From Acidimicrobiaceae bacterium (GTDB taxonomy: Bacteria > Actinomycetota > Acidimicrobiia > Acidimicrobiales > MedAcidi-G1): a stretch of 64,000 nucleotides of DNA. Each line of letters opens with the position of its first letter. Positions within the stretch are counted from its first letter, which is position 1. The notes beneath the pieces are model-generated. The model made no database searches. It saw only the letters and a program-made list of their open reading frames with translations, and was not told where the DNA came from. Both the position numbers and the translations under genes were made by a program. Location of the stretch: contig PBDJ01000029.1 of the NCBI GenBank assembly GCA_002717365.1, positions 1 to 64,000 on the forward strand, in the 5' to 3' direction. This document shows, in pieces, positions 49,679-58,829 of this stretch.

Positions 49679-50880
49679 CCAGCGCCCTATTCCACGCCTT
49701 CGCTCCAGCCGCCAAACCCGAAGCCGACTTCGTGAACATCGTTCGCGGCGAGGGTTCCCTCGTCTGGGACGACTCCGGGAAGGACTATGTCGATGGCCTG
49801 GGAAGCCTCTGGTACTGCCAGGTCGGGCATGGCCGGGCCGAGATCATCGACGCCGTCGCCGACCAGATGCGTCGGATTGAGGCTTACAACATCTTTGACC
49901 CGTTCACCAACGAACCGGCAGTCCGGGTGGCCGAGATGATCGTCGAGCGGTCCCCCCACCCGGACGGACGGGTGTTCCTCGGCTGTTCGGGATCAGAGGC
50001 CGTGGACTCCGCGCTCAAGATCGCCCGCCAGTACCACCAGAAGCGGGGCGACGCTGACCGTCAGGTCGTGGTGCGCCGCACTAACGGATACCACGGCACC
50101 AACTTTGGCGGTACGAGCGCCCAGGGCATCGCCCCCAACCGGGAGGGTTGGGGTGACCTGGTCCCCCACTTCGTGGAGGTTCCCCACGACGATCTTGAGG
50201 CGGCGGCCACGCTCTTTGCCGAGCAGGGCGAACGAATCGCCGCCGTGATTAGCGAGCCGGTCCAGGGTGCCGGAGGTGTGCACCCGCCGCCCGCCGGATA
50301 CCTGGAGGGCCTGCGCCGCCTGTGTGACGACTATGGGGCGCTGCTCATCTTCGATGAGGTGATCTGTGGATTCGGTCGGACCGGAGAGTGGTTTGGGGCT
50401 CAGCACTACGGCGTCACACCGGACCTCATGACGTTCGCCAAGGCTGTGACTTCCGGCTACCTCCCGCTGTCGGGAGTGATCCTGTCGCGGAGGGTGTGCG
50501 AAGTGTTTGAGGAGCCGGGGTTCATCTTCCGGTCGGGCTACACGTACGCCGGTCATCAGGCCTCGTGTGCGGCAGGCATCGCCAACCTGCAACTCATGAC
50601 CGATGAGGGCCTGGTGGGGCGGGCCAACCATGTCGGCGGTCAACTCCGCGGTGGGCTGGATGCGCTGATGGCCGACGGCCTGATCGAGTCGTGGCGGGGC
50701 ACGGGTGCCGTCTATGCCGCCGAGCTGGGCCGGGACGCCATCCTGGTGCGCAACGAAATCCTGGCCAACGGGGTGATCGTGCGGCCCATCGGTACCTGCT
50801 TGGCTATCTGCCCGCCGCTGGTCATCACCGACGATGAGGTGGGCCGGATCGTCGACACCATGGCCGACGCCCTGCGCTAG
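49675..50880 (+). CDS. Class III (omega) aminotransferase
   Basis: 401 aa; LLIFDEVICGFGRTGEWFGAQHYGVTPDLMTFAKAVTSGYLPL. Confidence 0.92.
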   Translation: MTSALFHAFAPAAKPEADFVNIVRGEGSLVWDDSGKDYVDGLGSLWYCQVGHGRAEIIDAVADQMRRIEAYNIFDPFTNEPAVRVAEMIVERSPHPDGRVFLGCSGSEAVDSALKIARQYHQKRGDADRQVVVRRTNGYHGTNFGGTSAQGIAPNREGWGDLVPHFVEVPHDDLEAAATLFAEQGERIAAVISEPVQGAGGVHPPPAGYLEGLRRLCDDYGALLIFDEVICGFGRTGEWFGAQHYGVTPDLMTFAKAVTSGYLPLSGVILSRRVCEVFEEPGFIFRSGYTYAGHQASCAAGIANLQLMTDEGLVGRANHVGGQLRGGLDALMADGLIESWRGTGAVYAAELGRDAILVRNEILANGVIVRPIGTCLAICPPLVITDDEVGRIVDTMADALR

Positions 50881-50910
50881 TTGAGAAGGCCAATCGGTGG
50901 CCGGCGTGGG

Positions 50911-51402
50911 TCAGCCCGTACCCCAGGAGAAGGTCAGTTTTTCCATCTTCAGGATCGGTGAAACCTCGGTGGAAGCCACGCCGTCGATCTGGAGGATCCG
51001 GTCGTTGACGAGGGTGAGAAGGGCGTCGTTGTCCGCGCAGAGAACCTCGGCCAAGACATCGAAGCGGCCGGCGGTGATCAGCACGTACTCGGCCTCCGCC
51101 AGGTCGGCCACGGTGGCAGCTACGGCCCGGACGTCGCCCGACACGGTGATACCCACCATTGCCTGGGTGGAGAGTCCCAGGCTGAGAGGGTCGGTGACGG
51201 CTACCACCTGCATGACTCCCCGATCGATCAGGCGGTTGACTCGCTGGCGCACCGCTGCCTGTGACATCCCGACCTTGGGTCCCAACTCGGCGTACGACAT
51301 ACGGCCGTTGACCTGCAATTCGCTGATGATGGCCCGGTCGACGGCATCCAACGCGAACACCTCGCTCTGGTCCGAGCCGGCGGCTCCTGTCAACCTGTTC
51401 AC
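50911..51402 (-). CDS. Lrp/AsnC family transcriptional regulator
   Basis: 163 aa; LDAVDRAIISELQVNGRMSYAELGPKVGMSQAAVRQRVNRLIDRGVMQVVAVTDP. Confidence 0.92.
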   Translation of the reverse strand: MNRLTGAAGSDQSEVFALDAVDRAIISELQVNGRMSYAELGPKVGMSQAAVRQRVNRLIDRGVMQVVAVTDPLSLGLSTQAMVGITVSGDVRAVAATVADLAEAEYVLITAGRFDVLAEVLCADNDALLTLVNDRILQIDGVASTEVSPILKMEKLTFSWGTG

Positions 51403-52766
51403 ATCCCCATCTCCGCCATCGCTTCGGTAAGCGCCTGCCGGAGCTTGGCGTTGATCTCTTCGAACTCAGAGGGTCCGGCAACCAGCGGTGGCGAGAGTTG
51501 AATCACCGGCTCACCACGGTCGTCGGCCCGGCAGATGAGGCCGATCTCCAGCAGGCGGTTGGACAAGAAGCCCCGTAGCAGGCGCTCTCGTTCATCGTCG
51601 GTGAACGAGACTCGGCCCTCGCGTTCTCGGACCAGTTCGATGCCGTAGAAGTACCCCGCCCCGCGAACATCGCCGACGATGGGCAGGTCGGCCAGATCAT
51701 CTATAGCGGATCGGAAGGCCGCCTCGTTGGCCTGGACATGGTCCAAAATCTTCTCGTCGGCAAACACCTGCAAGTTGGCCAAGGCCACCGCACAACTCAC
51801 CGGATGCCCGGCGAACGTGATGCCGTGCAGGAAGGAGTCACCAGTACCTACGAAGGGCTCGGCTACCCGGTCGCTGACCAGCATGGCTCCCAACGGCGAG
51901 TAGCCGGAGGTGAGGCCCTTGGCCGACGTGATCATGTCCGGCTGATAGCCGTAGCGCTCACAGCCGAACATGTGCCCTAGCCGTCCGTAGGCACAGATCA
52001 CCTCGTCAGACACCAGTAGCACCCCATGCCGGTCGCAGATTTCACGCACCCGGGTGAAGTAGCCGGGGGGCGGCACAAAGCAGCCGCCGGCGTTCTGAAC
52101 CGGCTCTAGGAACACGGCGGCCACCGTCTCCGGGCCCTCGCGAAGAATGGCCTCCTCGATGGCATCGGCGGCATGCAGGCTGCAGTGCGGATCGTCTTGG
52201 CAGGTCGGGCACCGATAGTGGTTGGTCTCTGGCACCTTGACGGCCCCGGGGACCAGCGGTTCGAAAACCGTCTTGATGGACTCCAGCCCGGTGATGGATA
52301 GGGCCCCCATGGTGGTGCCGTGGTAGGAGAGATTGCGGCTGATGACCTTTACCCGATCAGGCTGGCCGAGGAGTTTGAAGTACTGCCGGGCCAGCTTCCA
52401 GGCCGACTCGACGGCCTCCGAGCCTCCGGTAGTAAAGAACACGCGGTTTAGATCGCCCGGGGCGAGATCGGCCAGTTTCGCCGACAGCTCAATGGCCGTC
52501 GGGTGGCCGTAGGTCCAAATGGGAAAATAACCCAGTGTGGCCGCCTGATTGCCGGCCGCCCGGGCCAGTTCCGGGCGTCCGTGACCCAGTTGGCTGACGA
52601 ACAGGCCTGCTAGGCCGTCGAGGTAGCGGTTGCCCTCTGCATCCCAGACATAGCACCCCTGACCCCGCTCGATCACCCGCGTACCGTCAACGTCGTTTTT
52701 CAGGACCGAGAAGTGTCCCCATAGGTGCTTCTCAGCCAACTCGGCCAGTCGCTGATGCTCTTTCAC
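51399..52766 (-). CDS. Class III (omega) aminotransferase
   Basis: 455 aa; LLVSDEVICAYGRLGHMFGCERYGYQPDMITSAKGLTSGYSPLGAMLVSD; overlaps the Lrp start. Confidence 0.92.
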   Translation of the reverse strand: MKEHQRLAELAEKHLWGHFSVLKNDVDGTRVIERGQGCYVWDAEGNRYLDGLAGLFVSQLGHGRPELARAAGNQAATLGYFPIWTYGHPTAIELSAKLADLAPGDLNRVFFTTGGSEAVESAWKLARQYFKLLGQPDRVKVISRNLSYHGTTMGALSITGLESIKTVFEPLVPGAVKVPETNHYRCPTCQDDPHCSLHAADAIEEAILREGPETVAAVFLEPVQNAGGCFVPPPGYFTRVREICDRHGVLLVSDEVICAYGRLGHMFGCERYGYQPDMITSAKGLTSGYSPLGAMLVSDRVAEPFVGTGDSFLHGITFAGHPVSCAVALANLQVFADEKILDHVQANEAAFRSAIDDLADLPIVGDVRGAGYFYGIELVREREGRVSFTDDERERLLRGFLSNRLLEIGLICRADDRGEPVIQLSPPLVAGPSEFEEINAKLRQALTEAMAEMGM

Positions 52767-52829
52767 GGTTCTTGATTCCTAAGAGTGGCTCATAGTCAAT
52801 GTCACGTTGCGCAAACCCTTCCGGCCCAC

Positions 52830-52973
52830 CGGACCCGGAAGTGGGAACCGGAGCCGCTGCGCTGGCTGGGCATCAACGCCGGGTTGTGGATGGCCGGCGG
52901 GGCCGACCGCTCCGAGGCCCGAACCGGCCGTCCGGCGAGACGCGTGGATTGGTTGAACCGGCTCCTGCATTAG
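52830..52973 (+). pseudogene. Possible C-terminal remnant of an FAD-dependent oxidoreductase
   Basis: RTRKWEPEPLRWLGINAGLWMAGGADRSEARTGRPARRVDWLNRLLH-TAG in a ~370 bp region without an intact gene. Confidence 0.3.
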
Positions 52974-53140
52974 TCAACTCGGCCTGCCACCTCCGTCCCG
53001 TTAACCGTGACAGAGACCTCCATCACCAAACCCCCTTGGTTCTCCGGTCGGGCTACCACCTCATCGTCGAGGAAGTTCCCCGGTCCCGTCTAGACCTCCG
53101 ATGGTCGCGCACTGAGAGCTGATCCGCCAGCGGAACCGGA

Positions 53141-53395
53141 CTAGGCCTGTTGCAAATAGGCCACCAGTTGGTCGGGTGGTGGGTTGGTGTAGACAGCACC
53201 GTCCACCACTACGGTCGGTACCGTCTCGGCCCCATTGTTGACGGTTCGAACAAAGGCGGCCGCCTCCGGGTCATCCCAGATGTTGCGGAGTGTGGCCCGG
53301 ATGCCGACCACCTCCAAGGCCTCCAGTAGCCGCTGGCAGAACCCGCAGAGGGGGCGCCAGTAGATGACGAGACCTTCGTCAACCGGTTCGGTCAT
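53141..53395 (-). CDS. Glutaredoxin/mycoredoxin-like protein (CGFC)
   Basis: 84 aa; VIYWRPLCGFCQRLLEALEVVGIRATLRNIWDDPEAAAFVRTVNNGAETVPTVVV. Confidence 0.88.
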   Translation of the reverse strand: MTEPVDEGLVIYWRPLCGFCQRLLEALEVVGIRATLRNIWDDPEAAAFVRTVNNGAETVPTVVVDGAVYTNPPPDQLVAYLQQA

Positions 53396-54018
53396 GGAAT
53401 CGGCATTTCGGATGCAAGGACGGCCAACAGTGCTTCGGTCAGATGGTCGACCAACCGTTCGCGTCGAGCCGAGCCGAGTAGTACCGGGTTGTTGACGCCT
53501 TGGCCGATGACCAAAACCACGTCCACCAGTTCGTCGAGGTCCCCGTCGGTGATCCGACCGGCGGCTTGTCCCCGCTCAATGAACTGCCGGCTGGCATCCC
53601 GGGCCTCGGACTCGTGCCGGCGATAGGCCTCGCGGAGCAGACGGTTCTCCGGTAGGCGGGCCAAGGCGGCCCGCATCACCAACGCCTCCTCGGCGAATAC
53701 GGTGGCCAGGCCGTCGACTAGGGATCGCAGGGTGGATTCCAGCCCGTGGTCCAGAAGGTGGTCGGCGGTCAGAGGTCCGGTACTGGCAGCGACCACCCGG
53801 TCCAACACCTGGTCAAAGGCGGCAACCAGCAGGCCATCTCGGCCGTCCGGGAAGCGGTTGTAGATAGTGGCCACGCTGACCCCGGCGTCGGACGCCACCT
53901 GTTCGGCCGTGAAGGCTCCGTCGGCCCGTAGACGCCGCACGGTGGCCTCGACCAGGACCTGCCGGGTGCGCTCCGACCGGCCGATCGGCGGAGTCATCTC
54001 GATGGTCGACATTTTCAT
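53392..54018 (-). CDS. TetR family transcriptional regulator
   Basis: 208 aa; TRQVLVEATVRRLRADGAFTAEQVASDAGVSVATIYNRFPDGRDGLLVAAFDQVL. Confidence 0.9.
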   Translation of the reverse strand: MKMSTIEMTPPIGRSERTRQVLVEATVRRLRADGAFTAEQVASDAGVSVATIYNRFPDGRDGLLVAAFDQVLDRVVAASTGPLTADHLLDHGLESTLRSLVDGLATVFAEEALVMRAALARLPENRLLREAYRRHESEARDASRQFIERGQAAGRITDGDLDELVDVVLVIGQGVNNPVLLGSARRERLVDHLTEALLAVLASEMPIP

Positions 54019-54022
54019 AACT

Positions 54023-54069
54023 CTATACTAGTTATAGTTCTATTTGCTATTTCTAGAAGTATATTCTAG
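54023..54069. promoter_or_regulatory. AT-rich divergent promoter with two inverted repeats (candidate TetR operators)
   Basis: CTATA-CTAGT-TATAG (54023-54037) and CTAGAA-GTATA-TTCTAG (54053-54069), both with 5-nt spacers, between TetR and the acyl-CoA dehydrogenase operon. Confidence 0.65.
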
Positions 54070-54078
54070 TTTTTTCCC

Positions 54079-55230
54079 ATGTCTGACCTACTCCAACGTG
54101 CCCGTGCCCTCGGACCATCGCTCGCCGACCGTTCTGAACGCATCGAAGCCAACCGCACGCTGCCCGACGACGTCGTGGCCGACCTCACCAATGCCGGGTT
54201 GTTTCGACTGCTGACTCCCACCCACTTGGGCGGGCCAGAACTGGACGTAGCAACGGCCATCGACGTCATCGCCGAGGTGGCACGCCACGACGGCGCGGCC
54301 GGATGGTGTGTGATGATCGCCGGCACCACCTCGCTCCAGGCCGGCTTCCTCCCTCTCGATGTGGCCACCCTGATCTTCGGCCCGACTGACTCGTGCGTTG
54401 GTGGCTACGCCGCGCCGGTCGGACGGGCAGTCGCTGTCGACGGTGGACTCCGGGTGACCGGGACATGGGCCTGGGGGTCCGGGACGCACCACTGCACCTG
54501 GATCGGCGGCGGAACCCGGATCGTCGACTCTGCCGGAACACCCACCAAGCGGGACGACGGCCTGTTCGCACCGTTCGTCTTCTTTGACCCGGACGACGTG
54601 GAACTCCTCGACACCTGGCACGTCACCGGACTGGCGGGCAGCGGGTCGACCGACTATCAGGTCGACGGCGCGTTCGTCCCCGAGGGCCGATGGCTACAGC
54701 TCCCCACCGCCGTCCCCCGCTTGGACGGCCCGCAATGGCGATTCCCCTTCTACGGAATGCTGGCCGCCGGAGTCGCCGCGGTGGCTATCGGTCTACTGAA
54801 CGGCGCCGTAGACCGGTTCGCAGAAATTGCCGTGGACAAGAAGCCCGAGGGTTCCGGTCGTACTCTCTCCGAACGGGCCTCCGGCCAGACCGTGCTGTCC
54901 AGCACCGAGGCCACCGCCCGCTCCTCCTTAGCCTTTCTCCACGACGTACTGGGCGAAGCCTGGGAGACCGCCCGGGCTGGCGACCCCCTCACCGTCGAGC
55001 ATCGTCGCAGCCTGCGACTGGCCGCCTGCGACACAGCCCAGCGGTGTGCCGATGCCCTGGGACGCCTGCAACGAGAGGCGGGCGGCAGCGCTGTCTACCT
55101 CCGCGAACCCCTTCAGCGTATGGTTCGGGATGGTCAGGTGGCCGCCACCCACGCCATGGTGGCTCCCCGCATCCATGAGCTGACCGGCCGGCTCCGGCTC
55201 GGCCTGGACACCGACACCACACTTCTCTAA
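54079..55230 (+). CDS. Acyl-CoA dehydrogenase-fold flavin monooxygenase/hydroxylase-like protein
   Basis: 383 aa; MSDLLQRARALGPSLADRSERIEANRTLPDDVVADLTNAGLFRLLTPTHLGG; VTGTWAWGSGTHHCTWIGGG. Confidence 0.85.
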   Translation: MSDLLQRARALGPSLADRSERIEANRTLPDDVVADLTNAGLFRLLTPTHLGGPELDVATAIDVIAEVARHDGAAGWCVMIAGTTSLQAGFLPLDVATLIFGPTDSCVGGYAAPVGRAVAVDGGLRVTGTWAWGSGTHHCTWIGGGTRIVDSAGTPTKRDDGLFAPFVFFDPDDVELLDTWHVTGLAGSGSTDYQVDGAFVPEGRWLQLPTAVPRLDGPQWRFPFYGMLAAGVAAVAIGLLNGAVDRFAEIAVDKKPEGSGRTLSERASGQTVLSSTEATARSSLAFLHDVLGEAWETARAGDPLTVEHRRSLRLAACDTAQRCADALGRLQREAGGSAVYLREPLQRMVRDGQVAATHAMVAPRIHELTGRLRLGLDTDTTLL

Positions 55231-55253
55231 TCAGTGCAGGAGACTGTCCGACC

Positions 55254-56372
55254 ATGGACTTCACCCTCCCCCCGGACGACGACCCCCGTCGGGTCGAAGT
55301 CCGGGCTTGGCTAGCCGACCATCCCGAGCCCACCCGTAAGGACCTGGCCGAGGGTGGATTCGTCGCCCCCCACTGGCCCCGCCCATGGGGTCGGGACGCC
55401 GATCCGGAAACCCAGTTGGTTATCGATGACGAATTTCGAGCTGCCGGCCTGCGGCTGCCCGGCGCCTCCATCGGCGTGGGCTGGGCCGGACCGACAATCC
55501 TCGCTGGTGGCACCGAGGAACAGAAGGCCCGCTTCCTGCCCCCCATGCTCGATGACACTGAGGGCTGGTGCCAGTTGTTCAGCGAACCCGAGGCGGGTTC
55601 GGACCTCGCCTCCCTGCGTACCCGGGCCGTGCGCGACGGCGACGTGTACGTGGTCAACGGCTCCAAGATCTGGTCCACCCGAGCCGATGTCACCGACTGG
55701 GGAATCCTCCTAGCCCGGACAGCCGACGAGGGTCCGCCCCAGAAGTGCATCTCCTATTTCCTGCTTGACATGGCCACGCCAGGAATCGAGGTCCGCCCCA
55801 TCATCGAGATGACCGGTGGACGTCACTTCAACGAGACGTTTCTGACCGAAGTCCGAATCCCGGCCGGAAACATGGTCGGCACAGAGAACGAGGGCTGGAG
55901 GCTAGCCAAGGTCACTCTGGCCAACGAACGAGTTTCCCTGTCAGAGGGCGGGGTCCTCTGGGGACGGGGCCCTGCCGACCCGGCGGTGCTCGACCGGCTC
56001 CGGTCCTTCGCCTGCTCCGATCCGGTCCTGCGTCAACGCATCGCCGACCTCTATACCGAAATGGTGATCCTGCGACTTCTAAACCGTCGGATCATGAGCG
56101 CCAAGGTCACGGGTGGAGACCCCGGCCCCCTGTCCTCGGTCCGCAAGGCCATAGGCGACAAACACGGCCAGAAGGCCATGGCGCTGGTGAAGGACCTCGA
56201 GGGCCCGTCGACCATGCTGGACGGAAACTACCCCTACGAGGAGCACGAAGACCCCTGGGCCTGGGGGCACTACTTCTCCCGAGCCTTGACAATCGGAGGC
56301 GGCACCAGTGAGGTACAGCGCAACATCATCGGTGAGCGGCTACTTGGGCTTCCCCGGGAACCCCGGCCGTGA
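55254..56372 (+). CDS. Acyl-CoA dehydrogenase
   Basis: 372 aa; LFSEPEAGSDLASLRTRAVRDGDVYVVNGSKIWST; IGGGTSEVQRNIIGERLLGLPRE. Confidence 0.93.
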   Translation: MDFTLPPDDDPRRVEVRAWLADHPEPTRKDLAEGGFVAPHWPRPWGRDADPETQLVIDDEFRAAGLRLPGASIGVGWAGPTILAGGTEEQKARFLPPMLDDTEGWCQLFSEPEAGSDLASLRTRAVRDGDVYVVNGSKIWSTRADVTDWGILLARTADEGPPQKCISYFLLDMATPGIEVRPIIEMTGGRHFNETFLTEVRIPAGNMVGTENEGWRLAKVTLANERVSLSEGGVLWGRGPADPAVLDRLRSFACSDPVLRQRIADLYTEMVILRLLNRRIMSAKVTGGDPGPLSSVRKAIGDKHGQKAMALVKDLEGPSTMLDGNYPYEEHEDPWAWGHYFSRALTIGGGTSEVQRNIIGERLLGLPREPRP

Positions 56373-57181
56373 ACCCCGGAGAGGATGACATGGCCGATTT
56401 CGAGTACCTGCGGTTCGACCGGGACGGCGACGTCCTCGTGGTGACGGTGGACAAGCCGGACGACGACCTCAACAAGGTTGACGCCCAGATGCACCACGAG
56501 CTGACCCACCTGTTCCAGCGCCTACGCGACGAACGCCAAGCCCGAGCCGTACTACTGGCTGGTACCGAGCGGGCCTTCACGGCGGGCGGCGACTTCGCCT
56601 GGTTCCCCCGCTTCTCTGAGCCCGGCTACGCCTCCGAGGTTCGCCTGGACGGCAAGTCCATCGTTTGGAACATGCTGGACGTCCACCTACCCATCGTGTG
56701 CGCAGTCACTGGCCACGCCATGGGGCTCGGGGCCAGCATTGCCCTGCTGGCCGACCTAACCGTCATGTCCGAGACGGCCAGGCTTGGCGATCCCCACGTG
56801 AAAGTCGGAATCGTGGCCGGCGACGGCGGCACCGTGGCCTGGCCGCTGGCCGTCGGCCCTCAACTGGCCAAGCGGTACCTCCTGACTGGAGATCCGGTAA
56901 CGGCCGCCGACGCCGTGTCGATGGGCCTCATCGTAGAGGCGGCCCCCGACCCCGAGGCGTGCGTGGCCGCCGGCCTGGCCTGGGCCCAACGCCTAGCCGC
57001 CGGAGCCCCGCAAGCCGTCCAGTTCACCAAGCAGGCAGTAAACGCCTGGATCAAGCAGACCTGTGGCACGGCCTTCGACCTGTCCACGGCCCTAGAGACC
57101 GTGACCTTTGCGTCCGAAGACTTCACCGAGGCCCTAGCCGCCCTGACCGAGAAGCGCGAACCCCGGTTCACCGGCAAGTAG
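56369..57181 (+). CDS. Enoyl-CoA hydratase/isomerase family protein
   Basis: 270 aa; LLAGTERAFTAGGDFAWFPRF; GHAMGLGASIALLADLTVMSETARLGDPHVKVGIVAGDGGTVAWPL. Confidence 0.9.
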   Translation: MNPGEDDMADFEYLRFDRDGDVLVVTVDKPDDDLNKVDAQMHHELTHLFQRLRDERQARAVLLAGTERAFTAGGDFAWFPRFSEPGYASEVRLDGKSIVWNMLDVHLPIVCAVTGHAMGLGASIALLADLTVMSETARLGDPHVKVGIVAGDGGTVAWPLAVGPQLAKRYLLTGDPVTAADAVSMGLIVEAAPDPEACVAAGLAWAQRLAAGAPQAVQFTKQAVNAWIKQTCGTAFDLSTALETVTFASEDFTEALAALTEKREPRFTGK

Positions 57182-57204
57182 ACGGATCTCTGAGGAGGAA
57201 AGGC

Positions 57205-57858
57205 ATGGGATACAGGACGGGCGGCACCCGCGGCAACGAGATCGGACTACTCGACGGCCTAATGACCAACCGGGCCATGCGCCGGTATACCGATAAACCG
57301 GTCAGCGACGACGACGTCTGGACGTGCCTGCAGGCCGCCGTCCAAGCTCCCAGTGGGGGAAACATCCAGCCCTATCAGTTCATGGTTGTCCGCGACCCCA
57401 ACCTGCGACTCGGCCTAGCCGAGATCTACCGGCGGGGCTGGGCCCGCTATGAGCCGGTCATCGCCCCGACCGAGTTTCCCAACGACGCCGTTCGCGAGGG
57501 CTGGGAGCGCAACAACCGGGCCACAGTCCACTTGGCCCAGAATCTGGAGCACGTGCCGGTCCTCGTGCTACTACTCATGCCGTCCATCGACATGACAGTC
57601 CATGACGAAGAGGGTCCCATGCCGGTCGGACCTACCCACGCCTCGGTGTACCCGGCCATCCAGAACTTCATGCTGGCGGCTCGTTCGCTCAACCTGGGAA
57701 CGGCCATGACGACCCTGCATCGCATCTACGAGGATGAGGTGCGGGACCTTCTGGGAATCCCCGAGCGCTACGAGGTGCTGGCTTTGCTACCCCTCGGCCA
57801 CCCAACCGGGAAGTGGGGCGTGGCTCCCCGACACCGCGGCGCCGAGAAAATCACCTAG
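57205..57858 (+). CDS. Nitroreductase family protein
   Basis: MGYRTGGTRGNEIGLLDGLMTNRAMRRYTDKPVSDDDVWTCLQAAVQAPSGGNIQPYQFMVV. Confidence 0.9.
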   Translation: MGYRTGGTRGNEIGLLDGLMTNRAMRRYTDKPVSDDDVWTCLQAAVQAPSGGNIQPYQFMVVRDPNLRLGLAEIYRRGWARYEPVIAPTEFPNDAVREGWERNNRATVHLAQNLEHVPVLVLLLMPSIDMTVHDEEGPMPVGPTHASVYPAIQNFMLAARSLNLGTAMTTLHRIYEDEVRDLLGIPERYEVLALLPLGHPTGKWGVAPRHRGAEKIT

Positions 57859-57887
57859 TGGGACCGGTTCGGAGAGAAGCGAACGCC

Positions 57888-58820
57888 GTGAACCCAACCT
57901 CCGACCCGGATATCCGGGTCGGCGTATCCCTCCCCCCGGGAGGGTTCGCTTCCCGGGATGAGGCAGTGAACTACGTCGGGGCGGTGACCGACGGTGGTCT
58001 GGACCACCTGCTGACCGCCGATCACGTTGCCTTCTTCGGTGGCCGGGGCATGGATGGCCTGACCACCGTGTCGTGGCTGGCCGGCCTGCACCCCACGATC
58101 GGCGTGTACTTGGGCGTCTACCTCCTGGCCCTGCGCCACCCGGTAGCCGTGGCGCGCCAGATCTCGACGCTGGCCCTCCACGCTCCGGGACGCCTCACGT
58201 TCGGCGTCGGGGTGGGCGGCGAGGACCGCCACGAGATGGAGGTGGTGGGTGTGGACCCAGCCACCCGAGGTCGTCAGACCGACGAAGCACTGGATGTACT
58301 GCGACCGCTACTGGCTGGTAGGACGGTCGACCATCGGGGCGATTTCTACGACGCCCCTGACGTATGCATTCACCCGGCGCCGTCACCGCCCGTTCCGGTC
58401 ACCGTGGGCGGCCGGTCCAACGCGGCAATTGACCGAGCGGGGCGACGGGGCGACGGCTGGCTGGCTACCTGGTGCTCACCGGCCCGGTTCGCGGAAGGCG
58501 TAGCTCGCGCCAAGCAGGTAGCCGCCGACGCCGAGCGGACTGACGTGTCCTGGCGGCACGGCTACCAGATCTGGGTCGGCCTAGGCGATACGCCAGACGA
58601 AGGGGCCTCTGTGCTGGCCCCAGCCATGGAAAAATTCTATGGAACCCCCTACGCGGCCTTCGAGCGGTACTCCCCGGTCGGGACACCAGCAGACATCGCC
58701 GATTGGCTCCGTCCCTATTTGGAGGCTGGAGCCCGAGACATCAATCTGGCTCCTATCGCGGCCACCGACGCCAATCGTGTAGCTGGAGCGGCAGAGGTCC
58801 GCCGTCTGCTCCTAACCTGA
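57888..58820 (+). CDS. LLM-class F420-dependent oxidoreductase
   Basis: GTG start proposed; GLDHLLTADHVAFFGGRGMDGLTTVSWLAGLHPTIGVYLGVYLLALRHPVAVARQISTLALHAPGRLTFGVGVGGEDRHE. Confidence 0.9.
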   Translation: MNPTSDPDIRVGVSLPPGGFASRDEAVNYVGAVTDGGLDHLLTADHVAFFGGRGMDGLTTVSWLAGLHPTIGVYLGVYLLALRHPVAVARQISTLALHAPGRLTFGVGVGGEDRHEMEVVGVDPATRGRQTDEALDVLRPLLAGRTVDHRGDFYDAPDVCIHPAPSPPVPVTVGGRSNAAIDRAGRRGDGWLATWCSPARFAEGVARAKQVAADAERTDVSWRHGYQIWVGLGDTPDEGASVLAPAMEKFYGTPYAAFERYSPVGTPADIADWLRPYLEAGARDINLAPIAATDANRVAGAAEVRRLLLT

Positions 58821-58829
58821 CCGTTGACC

